A stretch of DNA of 48,764 nucleotides from Nanobdellota archaeon (GCA_021818905.1 JAKASS010000009.1:1-48764); one strand, 5' to 3'; positions 36,162-46,491 are shown, counted from the stretch's first letter. Translations and numbers: made by a program. The notes: generated by a model from the sequence alone, not told the origin.

Positions 36162-38195
36162 TTATTCATTAGTCTTTTTCTCAAAGAAAGCCTTTCCTAT
36201 AGAAGAGAAGCTTTTTAGGCCTTCTTTATTCTTTATAGTTGAAGTATCCCCAACCGTCTTTCCTACAAATGCATCTCGTATAAGTCTGAATGCGGGTTTA
36301 TTGTTTATAGTGTAGGGTATACTTTCTACGAAGAAAACTGCACATGGTTTAGCAAGCCTGTTAACTCTATTCTTAACGCTGTCCTTTATTCTGTCTGAAA
36401 GCAGGTGTAAACTATCGTGCGAAGCATTCTTAAATTCTGATTTTAAGACGGCAAATAACAGCAGTTCGCCTCCATCTCCATCCTTTATAGATAACGATAT
36501 CGGTGCTATGTCGGAAACCTCTTTATTCTCACTTAATACCGCATCCTGAACATCGCTAGGACTTAGTTTGTTTCCATGCACCACAAGCAGATCGTCTGCT
36601 CTTCCATGCACTATCAGTCGCCTTTTTTTGTCGAATGACGCAAGATCGCCGTGTATCCAAAAATGTGTCTCGCTTCCAAGCAGATTTCTTATGCTATTAT
36701 TGTAATTGAAATAAGCGTTTCTAAACACAGTTCTATTTTCATCGTCATTTATTAAGCCAATATTCATCGAGGGAAATGGACTTTTTATTGTAAGTTCTCC
36801 CAGTTCTTCCGGTTTAGCTTCACGCCATTGTCCATTTATATTGACGGCTACATGGACGTCTACACCTAGACTTGGCATCATAGTTGAACCCTCTCTTTTG
36901 GTTATTGGGTTTCCACTGGCATAGGCGAAGCAGCCGTCGGTGCCCCCACAAACTCCTCCGGGGGGATAACCAAACCTTGCAAGTTTATCGGCCATGTTTT
37001 TGGCAAGGGGCGATGACGTATACATTATTTCCCTAAGCGAGCTAAGCCGTTTTTTGTAACCTTTCGTTGTTTTTAGGGATTCTATCAGGTCTGCAATCAG
37101 CGGGGGCGAAAGACCCAAATGTGTTAATTTTAGCGTTTCTACCAAATCTAGCATTGTTTCTTTTCCTTTTATCGAAGGAGAACCATCGTATAGAACGGCT
37201 GTGGCGCCCAAACCATTTGTACCCATCACCAACCAAGGAAACATCATCCAGCCCGGGCTAGTATACCAAAGAAATCTATCTCCGGCATCCACGCCAGAAG
37301 CGTAGGCATTCTCTATAATGTCTTCTATCAACGCACAATAAGTGTGCATAGTGCCTTTGGGCGTCCCAGTTGTGCCAGAAGTGAACAATATCATGGTCAC
37401 ATCTTCGCTCGATAACCTTTGTGTCTGTATTAAGCCGCTCGCCGGCTGCGCTATCCAGGAATGATAATAGATAGAATCGGGTGGCAATATAGCTGCGCCG
37501 CTCATAGTATTTTCTATATAATCTATTACTATCAATTTAGGGGCGTATTTTTCTGCTGCGTTAAGTTTTTCTAATACTGAATATAAATTCTTGGTATACT
37601 CTATATCTTTATGATTGTAAATGAAGCTTTTAGTTGCAAATATCAGCTTTGGCCGCGTCATTGCCAATCTTTTACTCAAGGCCAGGTCCATTATCTCGGT
37701 AGGAATAGGGATAAAAATCGCGCCAATTTTTTGTATCGCGTAGAAAAGAAGATATGCAAACTGTGAAGAAGGGACTATGACCGCAATCTTATCACCTTGT
37801 CTTATACCCTCCTCTTTTAGGTGGCTAGCAATAATTTCTACTTTTTCTTTAACTTCGCGGAAAGTAAGCTGCAGACCCGCCCCATCTTCTCGTCGCCATA
37901 TCAGTGCTATTGAATTTTCTCTGCCACGTCTTATTTGCTCTTCTACGCATACATCGTATACGTTCGCTTCCCCGTTGACGAACCACTTAGCCTTCCATAT
38001 GGGATCTGAGTTATCATATACAAGTATTTTATCCGGCTTTTTCATCCATCTAAAGCGAAGATCTTCCAATGCCGCAGAATAGAATTCAGATTGATTCTTT
38101 ACGGTCCAATCATGGAAAGCATTGTAATAACTTGGGTCGTTGCCAGACCTAAAACCGAGCTTTTTCATTAATTTTTTAAGCCTGCTGATGGTCAT
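36162..38195 (-). CDS. AMP-dependent acyl-CoA synthetase (acetoacetyl-CoA synthetase-like)
   Basis: MILFTSGTTGTPKGTMHTY, SPGWMMFPWLVMG, WIHGDLASFDKKRRLIVHGRADDLL. Confidence 0.9.
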   Translation of the reverse strand: MTISRLKKLMKKLGFRSGNDPSYYNAFHDWTVKNQSEFYSAALEDLRFRWMKKPDKILVYDNSDPIWKAKWFVNGEANVYDVCVEEQIRRGRENSIALIWRREDGAGLQLTFREVKEKVEIIASHLKEEGIRQGDKIAVIVPSSQFAYLLFYAIQKIGAIFIPIPTEIMDLALSKRLAMTRPKLIFATKSFIYNHKDIEYTKNLYSVLEKLNAAEKYAPKLIVIDYIENTMSGAAILPPDSIYYHSWIAQPASGLIQTQRLSSEDVTMILFTSGTTGTPKGTMHTYCALIEDIIENAYASGVDAGDRFLWYTSPGWMMFPWLVMGTNGLGATAVLYDGSPSIKGKETMLDLVETLKLTHLGLSPPLIADLIESLKTTKGYKKRLSSLREIMYTSSPLAKNMADKLARFGYPPGGVCGGTDGCFAYASGNPITKREGSTMMPSLGVDVHVAVNINGQWREAKPEELGELTIKSPFPSMNIGLINDDENRTVFRNAYFNYNNSIRNLLGSETHFWIHGDLASFDKKRRLIVHGRADDLLVVHGNKLSPSDVQDAVLSENKEVSDIAPISLSIKDGDGGELLLFAVLKSEFKNASHDSLHLLSDRIKDSVKNRVNRLAKPCAVFFVESIPYTINNKPAFRLIRDAFVGKTVGDTSTIKNKEGLKSFSSIGKAFFEKKTNE

Positions 38196-38231
38196 AGAAT
38201 TATAGCTAGTATAATTGTCCGATTAATTTAA

Positions 38232-39356
38232 ATGTATTTAACTAAAAAACTGCAACTAAAAATTATCGAGGATATAATGATAAAGAAGGTGTACGAAGAT
38301 TCTGTAAATTATTTCCAGGTAATGGACGAAAACGGTGTAATCGATAAGTCGCAGATGTCGAATTATATAGACGACTCTAAAATAACAGAAATGTATAAGT
38401 GGATGTCCCTCACTCGAGCTGCAGATTCCAAGGTAATCAGTCTACAAAGACAGGGGCGAGCAGTAACGTACGGACCATCCGTAGGCGAGGAGGCCACTCA
38501 GGTCGGAAGTGCTATGGCTATGGCACCGAAAGATATATTGGTGCCAAATTTTAGACAACATGGATCTTATTTTGTGAGGGGATTACCATTATATAATTTT
38601 TTCCTTTACTGGAAAGGATATGAGGAGGGAATGGACGGCACCAAGGCAATAAACGCTACTCCTTATACAGTGCCGGTTGCCACGCAGTTGCTCCATGCAG
38701 TCGGTTTAGCATTTGGACAAAAGTACCTAAAAACTGATGCAAACGTTTTGACTTATGTCGGGGATGGCGGTACTTCCGAAGGAAACTTCTACGAAGCGCT
38801 AAATTTTGCAGGGGAACTAAAGTTGCCTATCGTCTTTATAATCGAGAATAATCAATGGGCAATTTCTACGCCGGTGAGCAAGCAAACCGCCGCTTCTACG
38901 CTCGCGCAAAAAGCCATCGCTGCAGGGTTCAAAGGCGTACAAGTCGATGGTAATGATCCCTTAGCAGTCTTCAAGGCAACCCATGACGCTCTAGAAAACG
39001 CAGATGAAGGACCAATGTTGATAGAATCAATAACGTATAGGCTCAGTTTTCACACCACATCTGACGATCCTACAAAGTATAGAACCGAGGCTGAAGTCGA
39101 TGAATGGCTAAAAAAAGACCCATTAAAAAGAGTAAGGACTTATCTGGAAAAGAAAGGTCTGTGGAACGAATCTAGACAAGAAGTGATGGACGCTGAAAAT
39201 GCTAAGCGCATAAATGAGGCCGTTGAAAAATCTGAACAGTTCAAGCCTAATCCTAAGACTATATTCGAAAATATTTATAGTTTTATGCCAGACACGCTGA
39301 AAGATGAGGAAGATGCTGCAATAAATTCCGGATTCTGGCAGCAGGGAAGCTATTGA
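38232..39356 (+). CDS. Branched-chain 2-oxoacid dehydrogenase E1 alpha (alternative start 38277)
   Basis: TYVGDGGTSEGNFYEALNFAGELKLPIVFIIENNQWAIS; YRLSFHTTSDDPTKYR. Confidence 0.93.
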   Translation: MYLTKKLQLKIIEDIMIKKVYEDSVNYFQVMDENGVIDKSQMSNYIDDSKITEMYKWMSLTRAADSKVISLQRQGRAVTYGPSVGEEATQVGSAMAMAPKDILVPNFRQHGSYFVRGLPLYNFFLYWKGYEEGMDGTKAINATPYTVPVATQLLHAVGLAFGQKYLKTDANVLTYVGDGGTSEGNFYEALNFAGELKLPIVFIIENNQWAISTPVSKQTAASTLAQKAIAAGFKGVQVDGNDPLAVFKATHDALENADEGPMLIESITYRLSFHTTSDDPTKYRTEAEVDEWLKKDPLKRVRTYLEKKGLWNESRQEVMDAENAKRINEAVEKSEQFKPNPKTIFENIYSFMPDTLKDEEDAAINSGFWQQGSY

Positions 39357-39357
39357 T

Positions 39358-40323
39358 ATGATGGCTAACATGAATAGCGCGATAAATAGTGCACTGAACA
39401 TAGTAATGCGCGACGACGAGAAAGCGATCATACTAGGCGAAGATGTCGGAAAAGATGGTGGAGTTTTCAGGGTAACCGAAGGGCTACTCGCCAAATATGG
39501 TGAACAAAGAGTCATTGATACCCCACTTTCTGAAGCAGGAATAGTCGGCACATCGATAGGCATGGCATTATCTGGTTTGCATCCAGTTGCCGAAATACAA
39601 TTCGCAGGCTTCATGTACCTTGCATTTGACCAGCTTGTAAGTCATGCAGCTAGGTACAGAAGTAGAACAAGATCAACTTGGAAAGTTCCCATGGTAGTAA
39701 GAACGCCAGTCAGCGGAGGAGTAAGAACTCTTGAACACCACGCAGAGAGTCCTGAAGCTTATTATGCGCATAGCGGCGGCTTGATAATCCTAGAACCATC
39801 AAATCCATACGATGCTAAAGGACTACTGATAAAAGCTATGCACATGGAAGATCCGGTACTATTCCTGGAGCCAACGCGATTATATCGACTTTTCAGACAG
39901 GAGATACCCGAAGGAAGTTATGAAGTCCCGATAGGAAAGGCGAACATCATACGGGAGGGGACGGATTTGACGATTGTAACCTATGGAACTATGGTACCTA
40001 TAGTAAATAATGTTGTTTCCAAAAAAGGCATAAACGCTGAAATTATAGACCTTCGTACTATAAATCCTCTGGATGAAAAGACCATACTTCAAAGCGTAGA
40101 AAAGACCGGCCGTGTAATGATAGTTCACGAAGCGGAACTGTCTTTTGGAGTGGGCGCGGAGATAGCCGCTAGAATATCGGAGAAAGCCCTTTTCAAACTC
40201 AATGCGCCAATAATGCGGGTCGCATCTCCTAGCCTGCCATACCCATTCCCAAGTTATGAGCAATTTTATCTTCCAAATGAGAGAAAAGTATCAGAAGCTA
40301 TAGATAAGATAATGTCAAGTTAG
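39358..40323 (+). CDS. 2-oxoacid dehydrogenase E1 beta
   Basis: GEDVGKDGGVFRVTEGLLAKYGEQRVIDTPLSEAGIVGTSIGMA. Confidence 0.95.
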   Translation: MMANMNSAINSALNIVMRDDEKAIILGEDVGKDGGVFRVTEGLLAKYGEQRVIDTPLSEAGIVGTSIGMALSGLHPVAEIQFAGFMYLAFDQLVSHAARYRSRTRSTWKVPMVVRTPVSGGVRTLEHHAESPEAYYAHSGGLIILEPSNPYDAKGLLIKAMHMEDPVLFLEPTRLYRLFRQEIPEGSYEVPIGKANIIREGTDLTIVTYGTMVPIVNNVVSKKGINAEIIDLRTINPLDEKTILQSVEKTGRVMIVHEAELSFGVGAEIAARISEKALFKLNAPIMRVASPSLPYPFPSYEQFYLPNERKVSEAIDKIMSS

Positions 40324-40325
40324 AT

Positions 40326-41549
40326 ATGAAAGAATTAAAGTTTGTAGATGTCGGAGAAGGAATAACAGAAGGCCATGTCAGAAAGTGGCTTGTACTCGAT
40401 GGTGCAAACGTTAAGGAAGACCAAGCGATAGTAAAAATAGAAACAGATAAAGCAATAGTAGACGTCCCCGCACCTATCGAGGGCATAGTAAAGATAAACG
40501 CAAAAGAGAATACAACGGTACACCTAGGCGATGTAATAGCCTATATTGGCACTTCTGCCGAACTTAATAACTTAAATGTCTCGGGCGTCAAAATCGAAGT
40601 AGTTGCGCAACGAAATGTCCCTGTGGAAAACCCGCCGACTCAGACCAAAACTGGACCAAGCACTACTACCAATGAGACACTAGCCACGCCATCGGTAAGG
40701 AAAGCAATACGCGAGCTTCATCTAGATATAAATACAATAGTGGGCAGCGGACCCGGTGGGAGAATAATGGAAAGCGATGTCATGCTGGCCGCTAATAAGC
40801 CTAAAAGCACCACACAAATCCAACCTCCATCTACCAAACCATCGATTTCTGGCGAAGTAGAAAGAGTATCTTTGACCCAGATTAGAAAAGCGATCGCAAA
40901 GAACATGGAAGAATCTGCCAAGATACCGCGAGCCGTGCATATGGACATTGTCGATGCAAACGCTCTATTTTCCGCTGTGAACAACATGAAAAAAGACACA
41001 GAACAGAAAACTGGCGTTAAGCTCACTTTCATGCCGTTCATAATAAAAGCGGTAATAGACGCGCTTAAAGAGAATCCACGTTTTAATTCGAGTTACGACG
41101 GGCTGGTCGGTGAGATAATAATAAAAAAATATTATAATTTGGGAGTAGCCGTTGATTCTCCCGATGGGCTTAGAGTCGTGGTTATAAAGAACGCGGACAA
41201 AAAAAGCATAATTGATATAGCTAAAGACCTGCAAGATCTTCATAACAAAGTATCGAATGGTACCATAAGCATAGACGAAATGCGGGACAGCACATTCACA
41301 ATAACAAATATCGGGAGCTTAGGCGGCGGTTATCTATCTGTTCCGATGATAAATCCTCCAGAGGTCGCTATTTTAGGCGTGCACTTAATAAGAGACGCAC
41401 CAGTAGCGGATAACGGGCAAGTCAAGGTCGGGAAAATATTGCCGATTTCATTGTCATTTGATCATAGGGTTGTTGATGGAGCCGATGCGGTAAGGTTCAC
41501 AAACGCAATAATAAAACGATTGCAAGATCCCGGATTTTTGAAACTTTAG
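40326..41549 (+). CDS. 2-oxoacid dehydrogenase E2 acyltransferase
   Basis: Lipoyl KIETDKAIVDVPAP, PSBD ATPSVRKAIRELHLDINTIVGSGPGGRI, catalytic SFDHRVVDGADAV. Confidence 0.95.
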   Translation: MKELKFVDVGEGITEGHVRKWLVLDGANVKEDQAIVKIETDKAIVDVPAPIEGIVKINAKENTTVHLGDVIAYIGTSAELNNLNVSGVKIEVVAQRNVPVENPPTQTKTGPSTTTNETLATPSVRKAIRELHLDINTIVGSGPGGRIMESDVMLAANKPKSTTQIQPPSTKPSISGEVERVSLTQIRKAIAKNMEESAKIPRAVHMDIVDANALFSAVNNMKKDTEQKTGVKLTFMPFIIKAVIDALKENPRFNSSYDGLVGEIIIKKYYNLGVAVDSPDGLRVVVIKNADKKSIIDIAKDLQDLHNKVSNGTISIDEMRDSTFTITNIGSLGGGYLSVPMINPPEVAILGVHLIRDAPVADNGQVKVGKILPISLSFDHRVVDGADAVRFTNAIIKRLQDPGFLKL

Positions 41550-41571
41550 ATATGAATATGGGGGAACATCA

Positions 41572-42936
41572 ATGGTAGTAGGCTCTCTTCCGGAACAAAC
41601 AGATTTGGTGGTGATAGGCGGAGGAGTTGGAGGTTATATCGCTGCAATACGCGCCGCCGAACTCGGGCTTAGCGTAATACTTGTAGAGAAGGATAGGCTT
41701 GGCGGCCACTGTCTTAATTATGCCTGTATACCATCTAAGACCTTGATACACATAGCGGATATGTTTTACGATATAAAAAATGCTAGTAAGTTCGGGATAA
41801 ACGTTGGTTCGATTTCCTTGGACGCTAAAAAAATGCTCCAGTGGAGGATGGATACTTCCAGAAAATTAGAAAGTGGTGTCGCTTTTTTATGTAATTCTCA
41901 TGAAGTAGAGGTAGTAAAGGGAACGGCTACCTTCACATCTTCAAATTCTTTGAGACTCGGCACAGGAAATACGATAGAATTCAAAAAAGCTATAATAGCT
42001 ACCGGCTCAGAGCCTACCGTCTTAAAAGGTTTTGAATTCGGAGAAGACATACTTGATTATAAACGGGCATTAATGCTGGATAGAGTGCCGTCTACGATGC
42101 TGATAATAGGCGGCGGATATGTCGGCGTAGAAATAGCCACACTATACGCGAAACTAGGCACGAAGGTTACTATAGCAGAAAAATTCGATATTCTCTTCAA
42201 TTTCGACAAGGACGCAGCAAATTTGGTTAAGAAAAGACTCGCCGAACTCGATGTAAGTCTAAAGATAGGAGTAACTCCTGTTTCAAAGGCGGGTAAAATC
42301 GTAAAATTAAGCGACGGTGCAAGCTCTGCATTTGATATTGTTGTAGTCTCTATAGGCCTTTCTCCTTATACCGCCGAGCTCGGCTTAGAAAATACTAAAG
42401 TAAAGCTAGACGAGAACGGATTTGTGACGGTAGATGACAGATTGGTTACTATGGACCCAAACATCCTTGCAGTCGGAGATGTAAATGGCGGCCCCCTTCT
42501 TGCTCACAGAGCTATGAGACAAGGTGTTGTAGCCGCAGAAGTTGTGGCCGGTCTTCCTTCTGGTTATGACAATGTCGTGGTGCCTGCCGCGGTATTCTCA
42601 GACCCGGAGATAGCGATAGCTGGCAGCATAGAAGAAAAGCTAGGGATAAAAGTAACCAGATTCCCATTAAGCGCATTGGGAATCGCAATAGCTCTTGATA
42701 AGACGAACGGTTTTGTAAAGGTCGCATCAGACTCACAAAATATAGTAAAAGGCATCGAGATAGTCGGGCAATCCGCTGCCACTATGATCTCAGAAGCGGC
42801 TTTGGCGATCGAAATGGGCGCTACCCTAGAAGACATCGCAGACACCATACACGTTCATCCAACTTTTAGCGAGTCAATAGAAGAAGTTACAGAAGGCGGT
42901 CTTGGCCGAGGGCTGCATTTTTTCTACGGCAAATAG
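41572..42936 (+). CDS. lpdA: Dihydrolipoamide dehydrogenase (E3)
   Basis: GGHCLNYACIPSKTLIH redox disulfide, VVIGGGVGGYIAAIRAAELG, C-terminal HVHPTFSES. Confidence 0.95.
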   Translation: MVVGSLPEQTDLVVIGGGVGGYIAAIRAAELGLSVILVEKDRLGGHCLNYACIPSKTLIHIADMFYDIKNASKFGINVGSISLDAKKMLQWRMDTSRKLESGVAFLCNSHEVEVVKGTATFTSSNSLRLGTGNTIEFKKAIIATGSEPTVLKGFEFGEDILDYKRALMLDRVPSTMLIIGGGYVGVEIATLYAKLGTKVTIAEKFDILFNFDKDAANLVKKRLAELDVSLKIGVTPVSKAGKIVKLSDGASSAFDIVVVSIGLSPYTAELGLENTKVKLDENGFVTVDDRLVTMDPNILAVGDVNGGPLLAHRAMRQGVVAAEVVAGLPSGYDNVVVPAAVFSDPEIAIAGSIEEKLGIKVTRFPLSALGIAIALDKTNGFVKVASDSQNIVKGIEIVGQSAATMISEAALAIEMGATLEDIADTIHVHPTFSESIEEVTEGGLGRGLHFFYGK

Positions 42937-42939
42937 AGA

Positions 42940-43869
42940 TTAATCCGACGGCTCAGCCATTTTTGCAAAGTCTTTGTCTGGGACCTGTATATACAGACAA
43001 TATCCCAAACCGCTCTTTAAATCGCCGTTGAGCTCCTCGCCAGGTATAGTTTCTACTTCTTTTTCTGTATAAGGCGGAGTACGTTCTTCTAGCCACGATT
43101 CCCCTAAATGCCTTGTTCCCAATATTTTTTGTGCTTCTCCAGAAACAGCGAGGGTAGTTTTCTTTTTCTCGTAAACGCTACCGGCTATCTTTTTTAATAT
43201 CTTTTTAGAAAGGATCTTCTTGACATATTCCCTTCTCAAAACTTTATTCAGGTATTCGTCTTTTTCTTTTACGATCCCCGAAAGAGCAGGTATCTGTTTT
43301 AGAGCTTCATATTCCGTGTATAAGTTTTTACCGATCTTTCTTTTGCCTAAGAGCATTCTCCTTGCTATTTTGTCTACGTCATACGGGTCTATTACGACTA
43401 AGCCGTGCATGAGCGCACTTTTTATGCCCCAAAATATTGCATGGCTAGCTACCACCTTCTTGTCTACATTTATTGTGGAAGCTTTGTTGTCGGTTTTTAT
43501 CGCTTCTATGCCCAATTCTACAAGAGATTCCTCGATCTTGCTGGCGAAGTAGTTCCGCATCTCGTCAAAATGCATAAATTTGGCATCTCTTGGAATAGTA
43601 AATGAATAAGCTAGACAGTTTTCATCGAATTCTACGTGAGATCCGCCGGTTATGCGTCTAGCAATGTCAAATGTTTTGTCCTTTTCCTTTATTGCGCTTC
43701 CTGATTCGGCGTATCCAAGGACTACCCCATCCTTTTTAACGTTCCAAAATCTTATGGTCGCCTTCTTTTTCTTCTCAGCACGCGCTAGTAGGTACTCATC
43801 CATAGCCATATTTTGCTTTATAGAAGAAGTACCATACCCCCAGAATTCATAATCGAATAAACGTTCCAT
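42940..43869 (-). CDS. Lipoate-protein ligase A family protein
   Basis: IARRITGGSHVEFDENCLAYSF; KKVVASHAIFWGIKSALMHG; next to lipoyl-dependent complex. Confidence 0.8.
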   Translation of the reverse strand: MERLFDYEFWGYGTSSIKQNMAMDEYLLARAEKKKKATIRFWNVKKDGVVLGYAESGSAIKEKDKTFDIARRITGGSHVEFDENCLAYSFTIPRDAKFMHFDEMRNYFASKIEESLVELGIEAIKTDNKASTINVDKKVVASHAIFWGIKSALMHGLVVIDPYDVDKIARRMLLGKRKIGKNLYTEYEALKQIPALSGIVKEKDEYLNKVLRREYVKKILSKKILKKIAGSVYEKKKTTLAVSGEAQKILGTRHLGESWLEERTPPYTEKEVETIPGEELNGDLKSGLGYCLYIQVPDKDFAKMAEPSD

Positions 43870-43917
43870 ACCTAGTCTTTACCTATTTATTTAAATCCGG
43901 TGTGATATTTATTCAAT

Positions 43918-45141
43918 ATGGAGAGGGTTTTCATCATAGATGCCAGACGAAGCGCAGTCGGAAAATTCTTAGGTTCCCTTTCTTCTTTAAGTGCACCTCA
44001 AATAGCATCTGAAGTAGTAAAGGATCTACTGTCAAGAAATAAAATCGATAAAAATTCTGTTGAAGCTTTGAACAGTGGAATAGTACTGTCTGCTGGGGTG
44101 GGTCAAAACCCTGCAAAACAAGTCATTAGAGGATCTGGCCTCCCCGACAGCGTTTCTACCTGCAACATAAACATGCTATGCGCATCTGGCTTAAGAGCGA
44201 TAGCTCTAAGCACAGCGGAAATAGAATCAGGAAATTCTAACGTCATAATAGCCGGTGGGATGGAAAGCATGAGCAATGCTCCTTATACGCTTAAAGGAGT
44301 TAGAGCTATAAACAAGCTAGGGAATATATCTATAAAAGACCTTTCAGAAAAAGCTAAAACTACTGGAAAGGACGCTGGAAACATGACCCTAGTGGATGAC
44401 ATGCTAAATGATGGACTCATGGATTGTTACGATGATATCCATATGGGCGCAATCGCGGAGAAAATAGGTACGAAGTATAATATCTCCAGAGAGGAACAAG
44501 ACAGGTTCGCATTGGAAAGTCACATGAAGGCAGCTAAAGCCACCGACAGCAAAAAATTCAGCAAGGAGATAGTACCTATAAGGACCGCAAATGACACATT
44601 TGAGGTAGATGAAGGAATACGAAAAGACACCACTCTCGAGAAGCTTGGGGCGTTAAAGCCTGCTTTTTCAAGCAACGGAACGGTAACGGCTGGAAATTCG
44701 TCTCAATTAAGCGATGGAGCATCCTTTTTGTTACTCATATCAGAATCTAAATCGAAGGAACTCGGCTTGAAACCGATGGCGGTGATCGAATCTTATTCTA
44801 ATATCGGCAATGATCCTGCTTGGTACGGCTTAGCGCCTACCAGCGCCATAAAAAACGCGCTTTCGAAGAGCGGATATAAACTTGAAGATGTCGACCTTAT
44901 AGAACTTAATGAAGCTTTTTGTGTACAGAGTCTTGGCGTCGTAAAAGAACTGGGCATAAAAACAGAACGACTTAACGTTAATGGTGGCGCTACCGCCCTT
45001 GGACATCCGATAGGCGCAAGCGGCGCTAAAATCTTAACTACTCTTTTATACGCTCTTGCGGATAGGAACAAGAAAATAGGTCTTGCGGCCCTTTGCCATG
45101 GGGGGGGTGGCGCCGCCGCGATGGTGGTAAGACGTTTATGA
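43918..45141 (+). CDS. Acetyl-CoA C-acetyltransferase (thiolase)
   Basis: CNINMLCASGLRAIALSTAEIESGNSNVIIAGGMESMSNAPY, NVNGGATALGHPIGASGAKIL, ALCHGGGGAAAMVVRRL. Confidence 0.95.
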   Translation: MERVFIIDARRSAVGKFLGSLSSLSAPQIASEVVKDLLSRNKIDKNSVEALNSGIVLSAGVGQNPAKQVIRGSGLPDSVSTCNINMLCASGLRAIALSTAEIESGNSNVIIAGGMESMSNAPYTLKGVRAINKLGNISIKDLSEKAKTTGKDAGNMTLVDDMLNDGLMDCYDDIHMGAIAEKIGTKYNISREEQDRFALESHMKAAKATDSKKFSKEIVPIRTANDTFEVDEGIRKDTTLEKLGALKPAFSSNGTVTAGNSSQLSDGASFLLLISESKSKELGLKPMAVIESYSNIGNDPAWYGLAPTSAIKNALSKSGYKLEDVDLIELNEAFCVQSLGVVKELGIKTERLNVNGGATALGHPIGASGAKILTTLLYALADRNKKIGLAALCHGGGGAAAMVVRRL

Positions 45142-45578
45142 AAATGAGTTTAAATGGTGCGTTTGAGCTTAAGATACCTCTTGATAAAACTTTTAAATTT
45201 CTTACAGATTCGGATAACATCAGCCGCTGCATCCCAGATTCAAACGATACAAATATAGTCAACAAAACCGTTTTTAATACTTCATTGAATATGGGCATCG
45301 GCTTCATAAAAGGAAGTTTTGGAGTCCACTGCGAAATAAAACCACGGCCACCAAACCTGGTTCTTCTAGTGATTGAAGGGGGCGGTGTCGGCAGCAAGAT
45401 GAAAGTCCAGTTAAACCTGCAGCTGACAAAAAAATCTCAAAATCTTACCAGTGTAAGCTGGACAGCGGATGCCGAAATGAGCGGGCTGATAAGCGGGGTC
45501 GGAGAAAACCTGCTTAAAAATATAAGCGGATCTAGGATAGAAGAAATCGTAAAAAGATTAAAAGAAAGCGCAAAGTGA
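45138..45578 (+). CDS. CoxG/SRPBCC family protein (paralog of 23990-24430)
   Basis: MKMSLNGAFELKIPLDKTFKFLTDSDNISRCIPDSN...VSWTADAEMSGLISGVGENLL; ATGA overlap with thiolase stop. Confidence 0.82.
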   Translation: MKMSLNGAFELKIPLDKTFKFLTDSDNISRCIPDSNDTNIVNKTVFNTSLNMGIGFIKGSFGVHCEIKPRPPNLVLLVIEGGGVGSKMKVQLNLQLTKKSQNLTSVSWTADAEMSGLISGVGENLLKNISGSRIEEIVKRLKESAK

Positions 45579-45579
45579 G

Positions 45580-46491
45580 CTATATCTTATCTAGCCAGCT
45601 ATCGAATCCTGTCTTTTCTCCGGAAACGATGCCAAAGTAGAAATTTTTCAGTTCGTTTGAAATAGAGGCTTCATTCATCTGGAAGTCCTTATCGTCGATT
45701 CTGGAGATCTGGTGGACGCCAGCCGCGGTACCCGTAAGGAATGCTTCATCAGCGTCTAATAGCTCGTCCTTTGTGATGTTTCCTTCCGTAACTGAAAAGC
45801 CTAGTTTTTTTGCTATGGAGATTACACTGTCTCGCGTTATCCCTTCCAGTATGCCCACCGAAACTGCAGGAGTCGTTATTTTTCCGTCTTTTACCATAAA
45901 TATATTCTCGCCAGAGCATTCGGTGACTAAACCATTTTTGTTTAGAAGTATTGATTCGTCGTATCCGTTGTTCGTAGCCTCAAGCTTTGCCAGGCGGGAA
46001 TTTGCATAATTTGCTACCCCCTTTGCGTATTGCGGCAAGCTTTCGTTGGGGATTTTCATCCAAGACGAGATCATACATTTTACCCCCCTTTCTTCCGTTT
46101 CTTTGCTTAGATAGCTTGGCCACGTCCATACGACGATCGCCGAGTCTACTGGGTTTTTGGATGAACCTACACCCATCTCGCCAGCGCCGTAATATATCAA
46201 AGGCCTTATGTAGAAGTCTTTCGACCCGTTTACTTTGACAACGTGTTTACATGCTTCTGTGATCTGATCTTGGGTGTATTGCATTTTTATGCTGTATGCT
46301 TCTGCGCTCTTAAAAAGACGGGATATATGATCTTTTAACCTGAAAGCGACCAGGTTTCCTTTAATATTAAAACAGCGTATGCCTTCGAAAACCCCCGTTC
46401 CATAGTGCAAAGTATGCGTAAGTATAGAGATCTTATCTTTGTCGACATCCGCTATTTCGCCATTTAACCAAAATTTTTGGCCAAGTTCCAT
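45580..46491 (-). CDS. ilvE: Branched-chain amino acid aminotransferase
   Basis: HTLHYGTGVFEGIRCFN, GYDESILLNKNGLVTECSGENIFMVKDGKITTP. Confidence 0.93.
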   Translation of the reverse strand: MELGQKFWLNGEIADVDKDKISILTHTLHYGTGVFEGIRCFNIKGNLVAFRLKDHISRLFKSAEAYSIKMQYTQDQITEACKHVVKVNGSKDFYIRPLIYYGAGEMGVGSSKNPVDSAIVVWTWPSYLSKETEERGVKCMISSWMKIPNESLPQYAKGVANYANSRLAKLEATNNGYDESILLNKNGLVTECSGENIFMVKDGKITTPAVSVGILEGITRDSVISIAKKLGFSVTEGNITKDELLDADEAFLTGTAAGVHQISRIDDKDFQMNEASISNELKNFYFGIVSGEKTGFDSWLDKI

